Assembly: GCA_009840115.1 (NCBI GenBank)
Contig: VXOJ01000014.1
Span: 1 to 64,000, forward strand
Origin: Gemmatimonadales bacterium
Lineage (GTDB): Bacteria > Gemmatimonadota > Gemmatimonadetes > Palauibacterales > Palauibacteraceae
Direction: 5' to 3'
Length of the DNA: 64,000 nt
Below the pieces are notes generated by a model. That model did not search any database, was not told the DNA's origin, and saw only the letters and a program-made list of their open reading frames with translations. The first letter of the stretch is position 1, and each line of letters opens with the position of its first letter. Both the position numbers and the translations under genes were made by a program. This document shows positions 54,501-64,000 of the stretch, piece by piece.

Positions 54501-55522
54501 GCGGAACCCCGCCTGCGACTGCCCGCCCTGCCGGTCAGGACGCCGGTCTCGGAGCGCAGGTATTCTCCGAGCCCGGATGCGCCGCGGAAACCGGCGTTCC
54601 GTTGCGCTGCCCGCGTCGCCGCACTGACGGAGGACTCGAGGTCCCCGCCGCTCAGCATCGTCACGAAGCAGGTCGCCCCCCACACGTCGCCGCAGCCGGT
54701 CGGGTCGCCCCCCGATACCGGGACTTCGGGCTCCACCTTCCCGCTCACGAGCGCTTCCGCGGGCGCCACGGCACCGGGCGGCGGGCGCGGCTCCGTCGGC
54801 GCCTTCCAGAAGCCGCGGGTCGCGACCCAGGCGGCGCCGCGCTCCCCGAGCGTGACGAGGAGGCCGCGCGTGACCGGACCCACGACATCGGCGGCGAACG
54901 CCCAGGGATCTTCCCAGCCCGCCGCCAGCGTGCCGAGTTCCTCCTCGTTCAGCTGCACGACATCGAAACAGGAAAGCCAGGCGCGCCAGTCTTCGAGCGG
55001 ACGCGGAGAGCGCACGCCGTCCGGCCCCACGCCGAGCATCAACGAGTGCAGATCCGCGTAGACCGGACCCTCCGCCGCCGCCCGGAGGGCCGCCGCGGCG
55101 GAGAGGTCCATCTCCCAGCCCGCGATGAAGTTCACGTAGATCGCATCGCACGAGCGGGCGAGCGGCACGAGTTCGTCGCGGGTCCACCCCGGCACGCCGC
55201 CGGTGAGCTTCTCCGAGCGCCGCGCGTCGTCGAGGTAAACGAGTTCGACCCGGTTGTTCGGTTCCGTCACGGTCCACACGCCGTCGAAGGAATCGACTCG
55301 CTCGAGCCCCCCGAGGAAGAGATCCGCCGCCTCTCGCATGTCCTTTCCGACCTTGAGAATCGGAAACAGGCTCCAGCCCCCTCCGGCCGCCGCCGCAGCG
55401 GCGTCGGCCGCGGCCAGCGCATAGGCGATCCCTCCCCATTCCTCCACGGGTCCCTCCCGGCCGACATCCCGTGCGCGAATCGTATCCCACACCATCGTCC
55501 CCACGACACCGAGCCGCGGCAT
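54497..55522 (-). CDS. PfkB-family carbohydrate kinase
   Basis: 341 residues, ribokinase-like. C-terminal signature GGDPTGCGDVWGATCFVTML, with the catalytic Asp in the DPTGCGD loop (Cys in place of the usual Ala). N-terminal GTMVWDTIRARD and a GG-containing lid replace the first PfkB motif. Substrate not clear. ATG start, 7 bp after the ROK gene. Confidence 0.88.
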   Translation of the reverse strand: MPRLGVVGTMVWDTIRARDVGREGPVEEWGGIAYALAAADAAAAAAGGGWSLFPILKVGKDMREAADLFLGGLERVDSFDGVWTVTEPNNRVELVYLDDARRSEKLTGGVPGWTRDELVPLARSCDAIYVNFIAGWEMDLSAAAALRAAAEGPVYADLHSLMLGVGPDGVRSPRPLEDWRAWLSCFDVVQLNEEELGTLAAGWEDPWAFAADVVGPVTRGLLVTLGERGAAWVATRGFWKAPTEPRPPPGAVAPAEALVSGKVEPEVPVSGGDPTGCGDVWGATCFVTMLSGGDLESSVSAATRAAQRNAGFRGASGLGEYLRSETGVLTGRAGSRRRGSA

Positions 55523-55529
55523 CGGTGGC

Positions 55530-56522
55530 TCAGAGGGGTCCGAGCCGCGCGACGCGGAACACGGCGGCGGCGCCGATGACTCCCGCGAGGCCGCCGAGTT
55601 CGGTGCGCACGATCCGGCACGCCTCGGCCGCCGGCTGCAACGCCCGCTTCCTGACCTCGCGGCGCAGGGGATCGAACAGGTGCTTGCCCGCGCGCGTCAC
55701 CCCCCCGGACACCACGATCATCTCCGGGTTGAGAATATTGATGAGGTTCGCGAGGCCGGTCCCGAGATACCCCGCCGTCTCCCGCATCACGTCGGCGGCG
55801 TACCGGTCGCCCGCCACGATGGCGTCGGATACGGCTGCGGCCGTAACCGCCCGCAGGTCGCCGTCCACGAGATCCAGAAGCATGCTCTCGGCGCCCGCCT
55901 CCAGTCCTTCCACCGCGCGCGCCGCGATCGCCGGTCCGGAGGCGTAGGCTTCCAGGCAACCGTAGCTGCCGCAGGCACACTTCCGCCCCGTGGAGTCGAT
56001 CGTCATGTGTCCGATCTCGGCGGCCGCATCCGAGGCCCCGTGGTAGAGTTCGCCGTCGAGTACGATCCCGCCCCCGATCCCCGTCCCCAGAGTGATTCCC
56101 ACGAGGTTGCCGACCCCGCGCCCCGCACCCCGCCACCACTCCCCGAGCGTGGCGGCGTTCGCGTCGTTGTCGAGTTCGACCTCGAGTCCCGTCCCCTTCG
56201 CGATCAGGTCGCGGAGCGGGAAGTTCCGCCACCCGAGATTCGGCGTCTCGATCACGGTGCCCGTCTCGCGGTCCAGCGGCCCGGGCGCCCCCATCCCGAC
56301 GCCGACGATCGCGTCCTCCCCGAATCCGCCCTCGCGCGCGGCATCGCGCATCACCTCGCGGATCATCGACACGATCCGGTCCACGACGAATTTCGCGCCG
56401 ATGTGGGCATCCGTGGGCAGGGTACGCATGCCGAGCACGGTGCCGCCGTCGACCGGGACGGCGCCGACGTTGATCGTGGTCCCTCCCAGATCGACACCGA
56501 TGACGTGCTTTCTTCCGCTCAC
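55530..56522 (-). CDS. ROK family sugar kinase (glucokinase-like)
   Basis: About 330 residues. N-terminal ATP loop VIGVDLGGTTINVGAV; catalytic Asp in LDNDANAATLGE; zinc site CACGSYGCLEAY preceded by EIGHMTI. No N-terminal DNA-binding domain, so a kinase and not a repressor. Start at GTG 56522 puts the ATP loop at the normal distance; an ATG at 56582, 4 bp after lepA, is also open. Next to a PfkB kinase, suggesting sugar salvage. Confidence 0.9.
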   Translation of the reverse strand: MSGRKHVIGVDLGGTTINVGAVPVDGGTVLGMRTLPTDAHIGAKFVVDRIVSMIREVMRDAAREGGFGEDAIVGVGMGAPGPLDRETGTVIETPNLGWRNFPLRDLIAKGTGLEVELDNDANAATLGEWWRGAGRGVGNLVGITLGTGIGGGIVLDGELYHGASDAAAEIGHMTIDSTGRKCACGSYGCLEAYASGPAIAARAVEGLEAGAESMLLDLVDGDLRAVTAAAVSDAIVAGDRYAADVMRETAGYLGTGLANLINILNPEMIVVSGGVTRAGKHLFDPLRREVRKRALQPAAEACRIVRTELGGLAGVIGAAAVFRVARLGPL

Positions 56523-56586
56523 ACCCCTGTCCGCGTCTCGCTGGTGGGACGACGCGCCGCCGACCGCGCTTCGGAGAATCATAGCA

Positions 56587-58397
<1,811 letters not shown>

Positions 58398-58401
<4 letters not shown>

Positions 58402-59171
58402 AGCTCCACCACCAGTCCGTCGTACGCGGGCGCCACGCCGGCCGGGAGTCGCCGCTCGATCTCCTCGTGTCTCGTCCGGTGCGCGATGTGCGTGAGGTAC
58501 GTGCGTGCCGCCCCGAGTCGACGCGCCGTCGCCACGGCCTCCTCCATCGAGAAGTGTCCGGGGTGCGGGTCGCCGAACCAGAGCGCGTTCGCCACGAGGA
58601 CGTCGACGCCCGCGAATACCTCCAGCGCATCCTCGGGCACGGACTTCGCGTCGATCAGGACCCCGAGACCGCCGAGGCGGAACCCGTAGCTGCGGTACGC
58701 TCCGTGCGGAAGCGCCACGACCTGCAGCGCGAGCCCGCCGGGCTCGATGACGTCGCGGTCGTCGAACAGCGTCAGATCGAGTCGCGGCACCGCGGAGCCG
58801 GGCTGGGGGCGGGCATCGCCCCAGATATAGGAGAAGCGCCTCCGGATCCCGGCGTCGAACTCGCGCGCCACGTACAACGGGATGGGCCGGCGCTGCCGCA
58901 GCGAGAAGACCCGCAGATCGTCGATGCCGTGCGTATGGTCCGCGTGTTCGTGCGACAGAAAGACGGCGTCGAGCCGTTCGACGCCCGCCCGCAGCAGCTG
59001 AAGCCGGAGTTCCGGGGGCGTGTCCACCAGGAGACGGGTCCCGCCGGTCTCGATGAGGAGTCCGTGGCGCGTACGCCGGTCCCTGGGGTCCGGCGAGCGG
59101 CAGGTCGCACAGTCGCAGCCGATCACCGGAACCCCGAAGGAAGTACCGGTGCCGAGAAAACGGACTCTCAC
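58398..59171 (-). CDS. MBL-fold metallohydrolase, PhnP-like
   Basis: 257 residues. Metal motif [10 protein letters not shown] with His74, His76, Asp78 and His79; the N-terminal [19 protein letters not shown] is typical of PhnP/ YycJ-like phosphodiesterases and includes a Cys-based zinc site. Final His in [14 protein letters not shown] start. Probably a cyclic phosphate or nucleic-acid phosphodiesterase; substrate unknown. Confidence 0.87.
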
Positions 59172-59201
59172 GGGCCGGGCGTCAGTGGCGGAGGAGCCGG
59201 A

Positions 59202-60650
59202 TCACAACTCTTCGACGCGCATCATGTTGGTCGTCCCGGGCACGTGGAACGGGACTCCGGCCGTCACCACGAAACGCTGCCCCGCTTCGCCCATGCCCAG
59301 TTCGAGAGCCACATCCCGGGCCTTGTCGAGCATGCTCGAATAGCTGATGCCGCCGTGGAAGAGGATCGGCTGCACGCCCCACACGAGCGCCAACTGGTTG
59401 TACGTCCTCCACTGGTCCGTGATCGCCAGGATCGGGACGGAGGGACGCTGCGCCGACACGATGCGGGCCGTGTAGCCGCTCTGCGTGAACGTCACGATGA
59501 ACGGCGCGCCCACGCGCTCGACCGCGATGAGCGACGACGCCGCGATCGCTCCCGACGTGGTCTGCTGGATCTTCGAGAAGCCCTCCACCTGCTTGCCCGC
59601 CCGCCCGGTCCGCCCGAGGCGCTCGTGCTCGATGCGACGGATGATGCGGTCCATGGTGAGGACGGCCTGCACCGGATACCCGCCCGCGGCGGTCTCGGCC
59701 GAGAGCATCACCGCGTCGGTGCCGTCGAGCAATGCGTTCGCGACGTCCGACACCTCCGCCCGCGTCGGCTGCGGGCTCTCGATCATCGACTCGAGCATCT
59801 GCGTCGCCGTGATCACCGGCCGCGCCCGCTCCTGCGCCAGGCGAATGATCCGCTTCTGGATCATCGGCACTTCCTCGTAGGGCAACTCCACGCCGAGGTC
59901 GCCCCGCGCCACCATGACGGCGTCGCTCAGAGGCAGGATCTCCGCCAGGTTCTCCAGCGCCTGCGACTTCTCGATCTTCGCGATGAGCAGGCACCCGCGG
60001 TCCATCTTCTGGCGGGTCGTTTCGAGGTCGGACGGCTGCCGCACGAAGCTCAGCGCCAGGTAATCGATGACCTGTTCGACGGAGAACTCGATGTCCGCGA
60101 TATCCTTCTCGGTCAGCGCCGGCGCCCCGACCCGCACGCCCGGGAGGTTGATCCCCTTCTGCGACTTGAGGACCCCGGCACTGAAAGCCACGGCCGAGAC
60201 CCACGGCGGGTCATCCGAGACTTCCCGGACCGCGAACTCGAAGTGGCCATCGTCGAGCAGGATCCGGTTTCCGGGCGCGACCTCCTCGGCCAGCTCCGGA
60301 TAGGTGGTCGGAATCTGTCGGTGCGGGGAGCTGCCGGCGGGAGCGTCATCGCCTTCGGGAAAGAACCAGTATGTCCCTTCGGGCTCGATCTCAAGCTGGT
60401 CGCCGGGCAGATCCCCGACGCGGATCTTCGGTCCTCCGAGATCCCCGATGATCGCCACCGGCCGGCCGACATCGCGGGCCATGTCGGAGATCCTCCGGAC
60501 GAGGCCGGCGGCACGATCCGTCGGTGTGTGAGTGAAGTTGATGCGGACTGCGTCGGTGCCGACTTCAATCAGGTCGTGGAGCACGTTCGGATCCCAGGAG
60601 GCGGGTCCGATCGTGCTGACGATCTTCGCTCTGCGGAAACCTGCGCTCAT
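59202..60650 (-). CDS. pyk: Pyruvate kinase
   Basis: 482 residues, last step of glycolysis. Contains GDLGGPKIRVGDLPGD (residue ~55), VMVARGDLGVELPYEEVP and ATQMLESMIESPQPTRAEVS, all active-site blocks, then a single C-terminal allosteric domain. ATG start, 33 bp after the 109-aa gene. Confidence 0.97.
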   Translation of the reverse strand: MSAGFRRAKIVSTIGPASWDPNVLHDLIEVGTDAVRINFTHTPTDRAAGLVRRISDMARDVGRPVAIIGDLGGPKIRVGDLPGDQLEIEPEGTYWFFPEGDDAPAGSSPHRQIPTTYPELAEEVAPGNRILLDDGHFEFAVREVSDDPPWVSAVAFSAGVLKSQKGINLPGVRVGAPALTEKDIADIEFSVEQVIDYLALSFVRQPSDLETTRQKMDRGCLLIAKIEKSQALENLAEILPLSDAVMVARGDLGVELPYEEVPMIQKRIIRLAQERARPVITATQMLESMIESPQPTRAEVSDVANALLDGTDAVMLSAETAAGGYPVQAVLTMDRIIRRIEHERLGRTGRAGKQVEGFSKIQQTTSGAIAASSLIAVERVGAPFIVTFTQSGYTARIVSAQRPSVPILAITDQWRTYNQLALVWGVQPILFHGGISYSSMLDKARDVALELGMGEAGQRFVVTAGVPFHVPGTTNMMRVEEL

Positions 60651-60683
60651 CCGTGGCCCAAACGGCGTGGGAGGCCACGGTTC

Positions 60684-61013
60684 CTATCCAGGCAGCCGGC
60701 CGGCCTCCGAGAGATCGGGTCGGTGGGCTACGATCCACTCGTGCATGTGCTGCAACTGGCCGAGCGGGAGCCCCTCGAGGGATTTCACCTGCAAGCCCGG
60801 GATGATACAGGCGGCGGCACGGCGGAGAAAGTAAGCGCGCTGGCGGCGGCGCTGTTCCGGGTTGAGGCTCGTTCCGCCGGGGATGTCCGGTATCGGTTCC
60901 ATGAGGCGGCGGTAACTGTAGACTTCGCGGGCGGAGAACTCGGCGGGGATCAGATAGGCGTGGCCTTCGAGTTCGAGGGTGCCGTCGGATGAGATGGCGA
61001 CGGGACCTGCCAT
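60684..61013 (-). CDS. Small protein of unknown function
   Basis: 109 residues, no recognised domain. The first ~35 residues look beta-rich (VAISSDGTLELEGHAYLIPA), the rest helical and basic with RRRQRAYFLRRAAACIIPGL. No signal peptide or membrane helix. ATG start at 61013; probably co-transcribed with pyk. Confidence 0.65.
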   Translation of the reverse strand: MAGPVAISSDGTLELEGHAYLIPAEFSAREVYSYRRLMEPIPDIPGGTSLNPEQRRRQRAYFLRRAAACIIPGLQVKSLEGLPLGQLQHMHEWIVAHRPDLSEAGRLPG

Positions 61014-61135
61014 GTTCAGCCTCCTTACGTCTTACGTAGCAGCCAGAGACGCAAAAGACCGTGCCGCCGGAAGGTCGGACAATCTCCATGATTCCCCTTC
61101 ATCCCAGCCGCACGGTCCTCGGGCTTCCAGGACGT

Positions 61136-61165
61136 ACTATAGGCTTGAACGTGCCCCCGATGCAA
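61136..61165 (-). promoter_or_regulatory. Possible promoter for 109-aa gene and pyk
   Basis: Minus strand: TTGCAT (61165-61160), 18 bp, TATAGT (61141-61136), about 120 bp before the gene start. Good -10, weak -35. Together with the rpsU promoter it accounts for the 332-bp divergent gap 61014-61345, in which I see no gene; TTACGT occurs twice at 61024-61038. Confidence 0.4.
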
Positions 61166-61261
61166 ACGTCCCGGCCCGATCCCCGCGTCGGGTGCGGCCG
61201 CCGGACGCCACCCGGAAGAGGGGCGGGCCCCGGCCGGGCGCGGGCGGGACGGACGGGATAT

Positions 61262-61291
61262 TTGACGCACCGCCGCGGGGGCCGCTAAACT
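61262..61291 (+). promoter_or_regulatory. Promoter of rpsU
   Basis: TTGACG (61262-61267), 18 bp, TAAACT (61286-61291); 5/6 and 4/6 matches, about 55 bp before the start codon. Confidence 0.6.
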
Positions 61292-61345
61292 TCGGCCCCG
61301 TTGTGCCTACGGGTCGTCAGAGTTGCCCTGCCAGGAGGCTTACAC

Positions 61346-61546
61346 TTGCAGTACACGCTACGCGACAACGAGGAACTAGACCGCGCGCTGCGGAAATTCC
61401 GCCGCAAGGTTCAGCGAGCCGGGATCTTCCGCGATATCAAGAAGCACCGGTTCTACGAGAAGCCGAGCGAGGCGCGTCGTCGCAAGATGAAGGCGGCGGA
61501 ACGCCGTCGGCGTCGCCGTCGGCGTCGCCAGAAGGCCCGCCGCTAG
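61346..61546 (+). CDS. rpsU: 30S ribosomal protein bS21
   Basis: 66-residue protein at the platform near the anti-Shine-Dalgarno. TTG start at 61346 has AGGAGG eight bases upstream and gives MQYTLRDNEELDRALRKFRR; contains FRDIKKHRFYEKPSEARRRK and a very Arg-rich tail (residues 51-66). The longer upstream frame lacks similarity. Confidence 0.95.
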   Translation: MQYTLRDNEELDRALRKFRRKVQRAGIFRDIKKHRFYEKPSEARRRKMKAAERRRRRRRRRQKARR

Positions 61547-61586
61547 CCCGGCTCCCGCCACCCGCCGCCGGCTCTCCCCGCGGTCC

Positions 61587-62804
61587 TCAGGAAAAGCGGC
61601 GTTCGACGTAACCGTCGAGAATCTGCAGGAACTCCTCCACAATCCCATCGCCGCGCAGCGTCGAGTGGTGCTTGCCATCGACGTAGACGGGGGCGGTCGG
61701 CGCCTCCGCCACGCCCGGCAGCGAAATGCCGAGGTCCGCATGCTTCGACTCGCCGGGCCCGTTGACCACGCACCCCATCACGGCCACGGAGAGGTCCTCG
61801 ACGCCCGGGTAGCGCTCCCGCCAGGCCGCGAGGCGATCCGCGATATGGCTTTCGACGTCGAGCGCCAACTGCTGGAAGAAGGTGCTCGTCGTCCTTCCGC
61901 AGCCGGGGCAGGCCGTCACCTGAGGCTTGAAGCTCCTCAATTCGAGCGACTGCAGAAGCTGCTGGGCGATCCGAACCTCCTCGGTCCGGTCGGCGCCGGG
62001 TTCCGGCGTCAACGACACGCGGATCGTATCGCCGATCCCTTCGGAGAGCAGGATGGCGAGGGCGGCCGACGACGCGACCGTGCCCTTCCGCCCCATCCCC
62101 GCTTCCGTGAGTCCGAGGTGCAGCGGGTAGTCGCAGCGGGACGCGAGTTCGCGGTACACGGTCACGAGGTCCGGCACGCGCGACACCTTCGCGCTGAGCA
62201 CGATCCGGTCGGACCCGAGACCTAGGCTTTCCGCGGCTTCGGCGGAGGCCAGTGCGCTCTCCACGATCGCGTCCAGGGTCACCCGGTGCGCATCCAGCGG
62301 TTCCGCGCGGCGCGCGTTCTCATCCATGAGCCGGGTCAGGAGCATCTGGTCCAGCGAGCCCCAGTTGACCCCGATGCGGACCGGCTTGTCGTGCTCGATC
62401 GCGCAGCGGACGATCGTCGCGAACTGCTCATCGCGCCGCTTTCGGCCGACGTTCCCCGGGTTGATGCGAAACTTGGCGAGGGCGGCGGCGCAATCGGGAT
62501 GGCCGGGCAGGAGAATGTGCCCGTTGAAGTGGAAGTCTCCGACGAGCGGGACTTCGATGCCCTGGCCGGAAAGATGTTCCGCGATCCGCGGCACCGCGCG
62601 GGCGGCACGTGGCGTATTCACCGTGATGCGGACGATTTCCGAGCCCGCCTCGTGGAGTGCCCGGACCTGATCCGCGGTGGCCGCCACATCCGCCGTATCG
62701 GTGTTCGTCATCGACTGGACGACGATCGGATGGGCGCTGCCCACGCGGACGCCTCCGATATCGACGGATATCGTCGAGCGACGCGAAGAAGACGGAGTGT
62801 TCAA
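61587..62804 (-). CDS. ispG: 4-hydroxy-3-methylbut-2-enyl diphosphate synthase
   Basis: MEP-pathway isoprenoid enzyme (GcpE), 405 residues. TIM-barrel part starts [19 protein letters not shown]; the C-terminal domain has the 4Fe-4S cysteines in ACPGCGRTT and [13 protein letters not shown]. Start is TTG at 62804. Convergent with rpsU across 40 bp; no terminator seen. Confidence 0.96.
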   Translation of the reverse strand: MNTPSSSRRSTISVDIGGVRVGSAHPIVVQSMTNTDTADVAATADQVRALHEAGSEIVRITVNTPRAARAVPRIAEHLSGQGIEVPLVGDFHFNGHILLPGHPDCAAALAKFRINPGNVGRKRRDEQFATIVRCAIEHDKPVRIGVNWGSLDQMLLTRLMDENARRAEPLDAHRVTLDAIVESALASAEAAESLGLGSDRIVLSAKVSRVPDLVTVYRELASRCDYPLHLGLTEAGMGRKGTVASSAALAILLSEGIGDTIRVSLTPEPGADRTEEVRIAQQLLQSLELRSFKPQVTACPGCGRTTSTFFQQLALDVESHIADRLAAWRERYPGVEDLSVAVMGCVVNGPGESKHADLGISLPGVAEAPTAPVYVDGKHHSTLRGDGIVEEFLQILDGYVERRFS

Positions 62805-62888
62805 GGGCTTTCCCCCGGCGGTTCGGTACGCGGGCGGCCGGACGCCGATCCAACCCCCGAATCTACTGCCGCGGGCGAACCTGTGGCG

Positions 62889-64000
62889 TCAGCCGCACTC
62901 GCTGTAGCCGCAAGCGTAGCACTTCGCGCAGCCTTCCTCAAAAGCGAGGCTGCTGCCGCACTCCGAGCACGCTCCGAGGAAGAGCCGGGCCGCCGACTCC
63001 TGGTAGCGTTCGATCACGGGGCGTTGCGACGACCGGGCGCCCCCATTCGTGTTCTTTCTCCGGGCGGTCTCGACGTCCTCGATGGGGAGCGTCTGCTGAA
63101 TCCCTTCCTTCTCCTCGAGATAGCGTTCGATGACCTGAGCGATCGCGTCGGGGCCGGAGAGCACCTTGCTCGCCCCGAGTCCGACGGCCCGGTCGGAAGA
63201 GATCCCGCGCAACTGCTTGTGCACATCGCGCAGTGAAATCCCCGAGCGCAGGGCGAGCGAACAGAGCCGCCCGATGGCTTCCGCATCCGCCATCGCCGCC
63301 CCTCCCGTCTTGCCGAGGGCGACGAAGACCTCGAACGGGCGTCCCTGATCGTCCTCGTTGATCGTCACGTACATCGTACCCAGCGGCGATTCGATCTGCC
63401 GGGTGTGACCCCGCAGCACGGCGGGCCGTTGCCGCCTCTCGACGCGGCGCATTCTCGAACCTTCGAGTTCGGTGATCCGCCGCTCCTTCTGCTCGACCGC
63501 ATTCTCGAGCTTCCGGTTGTGCGCCTGCAGTTCGCTGTTCTGCGCCTCCGCGGCGGCGAGCCGGGTCAGCGTGTCCGCGAGATCTCCGGCGAATTCGGGC
63601 CCCACATCGACGGCTTCGAGCTCGACTCCGTCCGCCGCAACGGCCGAGCCGCTCTCGCTCGTCTGGCGCTGGACATCCTTCGCCGTGCTGCCGGTCGACA
63701 GCACCTGCTCGTCACGCGACCCATCGCGGTAGACGGTGACTCCCTTGCACCCCAACTCGTGCGCCATCTCGTAGATCTTGCGCACGTCCTCCTCGGTGGC
63801 GGTCGTCGCAAAATTGCACGTCTTCGAGATGGCGGAGTCGCAGTGCGCCTGAAATGCCGCCTGCATGCGAATGTGCTGCTCGGGCGGAACATCGTGCGCC
63901 GTAACGAAGATCCCCTGGACATCCCCCGGCACTTCATCGAAGTGGATGTGGCCCTCGTCGGCGATGCGCTGCATCAGCTCCTCGGAGTACCAACCCCCTT
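62889..64000 (-). CDS. nrdJ: B12-dependent ribonucleotide reductase, C-terminal part
   Basis: 5' end lies beyond the window: the frame is open to base 64000. Residues upstream of the first internal Met read GGWYSEELMQRIADEG. NrdJ blocks: KTCNFATTATEEDVRKIYE, GCKGVTVYRDGSRDEQVL, GTMYVTINEDDQGRPFEVFV, and the redox-active tail CAKCYACGYSECG. Between the catalytic domain and the GTMYVTINED region there is a heptad-like coiled coil (62 kb side: 63462-63581) where I would expect a short linker. Confidence 0.93.
   Translation of the reverse strand, partial: GGWYSEELMQRIADEGHIHFDEVPGDVQGIFVTAHDVPPEQHIRMQAAFQAHCDSAISKTCNFATTATEEDVRKIYEMAHELGCKGVTVYRDGSRDEQVLSTGSTAKDVQRQTSESGSAVAADGVELEAVDVGPEFAGDLADTLTRLAAAEAQNSELQAHNRKLENAVEQKERRITELEGSRMRRVERRQRPAVLRGHTRQIESPLGTMYVTINEDDQGRPFEVFVALGKTGGAAMADAEAIGRLCSLALRSGISLRDVHKQLRGISSDRAVGLGASKVLSGPDAIAQVIERYLEEKEGIQQTLPIEDVETARRKNTNGGARSSQRPVIERYQESAARLFLGACSECGSSLAFEEGCAKCYACGYSECG

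Noticed and set aside
53598-55490. Apparent 630-codon protein joining the STAS-HATPase to an upstream segment
   Set aside because: The upstream half is a shadow of pfkB in another frame, Arg/Gly-rich and without similarity; the GTG at 54500 is the natural start.

Overview
This is a GC-rich bacterial housekeeping region read mostly from the minus strand. It carries one of the longest conserved gene runs in bacteria: tRNA-Thr, tRNA-Tyr, tuf, rpmG, secE, nusG, rplKAJL, rpoBC, then rpsL, rpsG, fusA, a second tuf, the S10, spc and alpha operons, and finally rpmB. Zinc-binding (four-Cys) forms of bL28, uS4, uS14, bL33 and adenylate kinase, a B12-dependent ribonucleotide reductase, many GTG/TTG starts and large insertions in RpoB point to a GC-rich environmental phylum. 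Gemmatimonadota is my best guess from overall protein character, but no 16S is present and this is inference. A poly-C tract at positions 1-53 looks like an assembly edge, so this may be a metagenome contig.

Layout: 1-86 poly-C edge; 87-20497 str/S10/spc/alpha ribosomal block (minus), with an unrecognised membrane-anchored protein between rplQ and rpmB; 20498-20736 intergenic with an rpsL promoter and an intrinsic terminator placed between that promoter and rpsL; 20737-34457 rpoC-rpoB-stalk proteins-nusG-secE-rpmG-tuf-tRNA operon with its own promoter. The two tuf genes are identical over 1210 bp in direct orientation.

34506-40520 (minus): glmM, glmS, a DUF1232 protein, a secreted unknown and cysS. 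40692-49313 (plus): a Cys/Met-metabolism PLP enzyme, an M48 protease, purD, mutM, then an ECF sigma factor, a ZAS-type anti-sigma factor and two envelope proteins (bactofilin-like/membrane and toastrack-like) that look like one envelope-stress unit. 49332-53021 (minus): mrp, nfu and a penicillin-acylase-family hydrolase.

53018-61013 (minus): a chain of closely packed or overlapping genes: unknown 109-aa protein, pyk, MBL hydrolase, lepA, ROK kinase, PfkB kinase, a STAS-HATPase fusion, a STAS-wHTH-like protein, running into the acylase. The STAS/HATPase pair resembles a partner-switching regulator and is the most interesting candidate for an uncharacterised system. 61346-61546 is rpsU (plus) with a good promoter; ispG and the C-terminal part of nrdJ (minus) close the window, nrdJ running off the end. 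I found no CRISPR array, IS element, prophage or rRNA gene.
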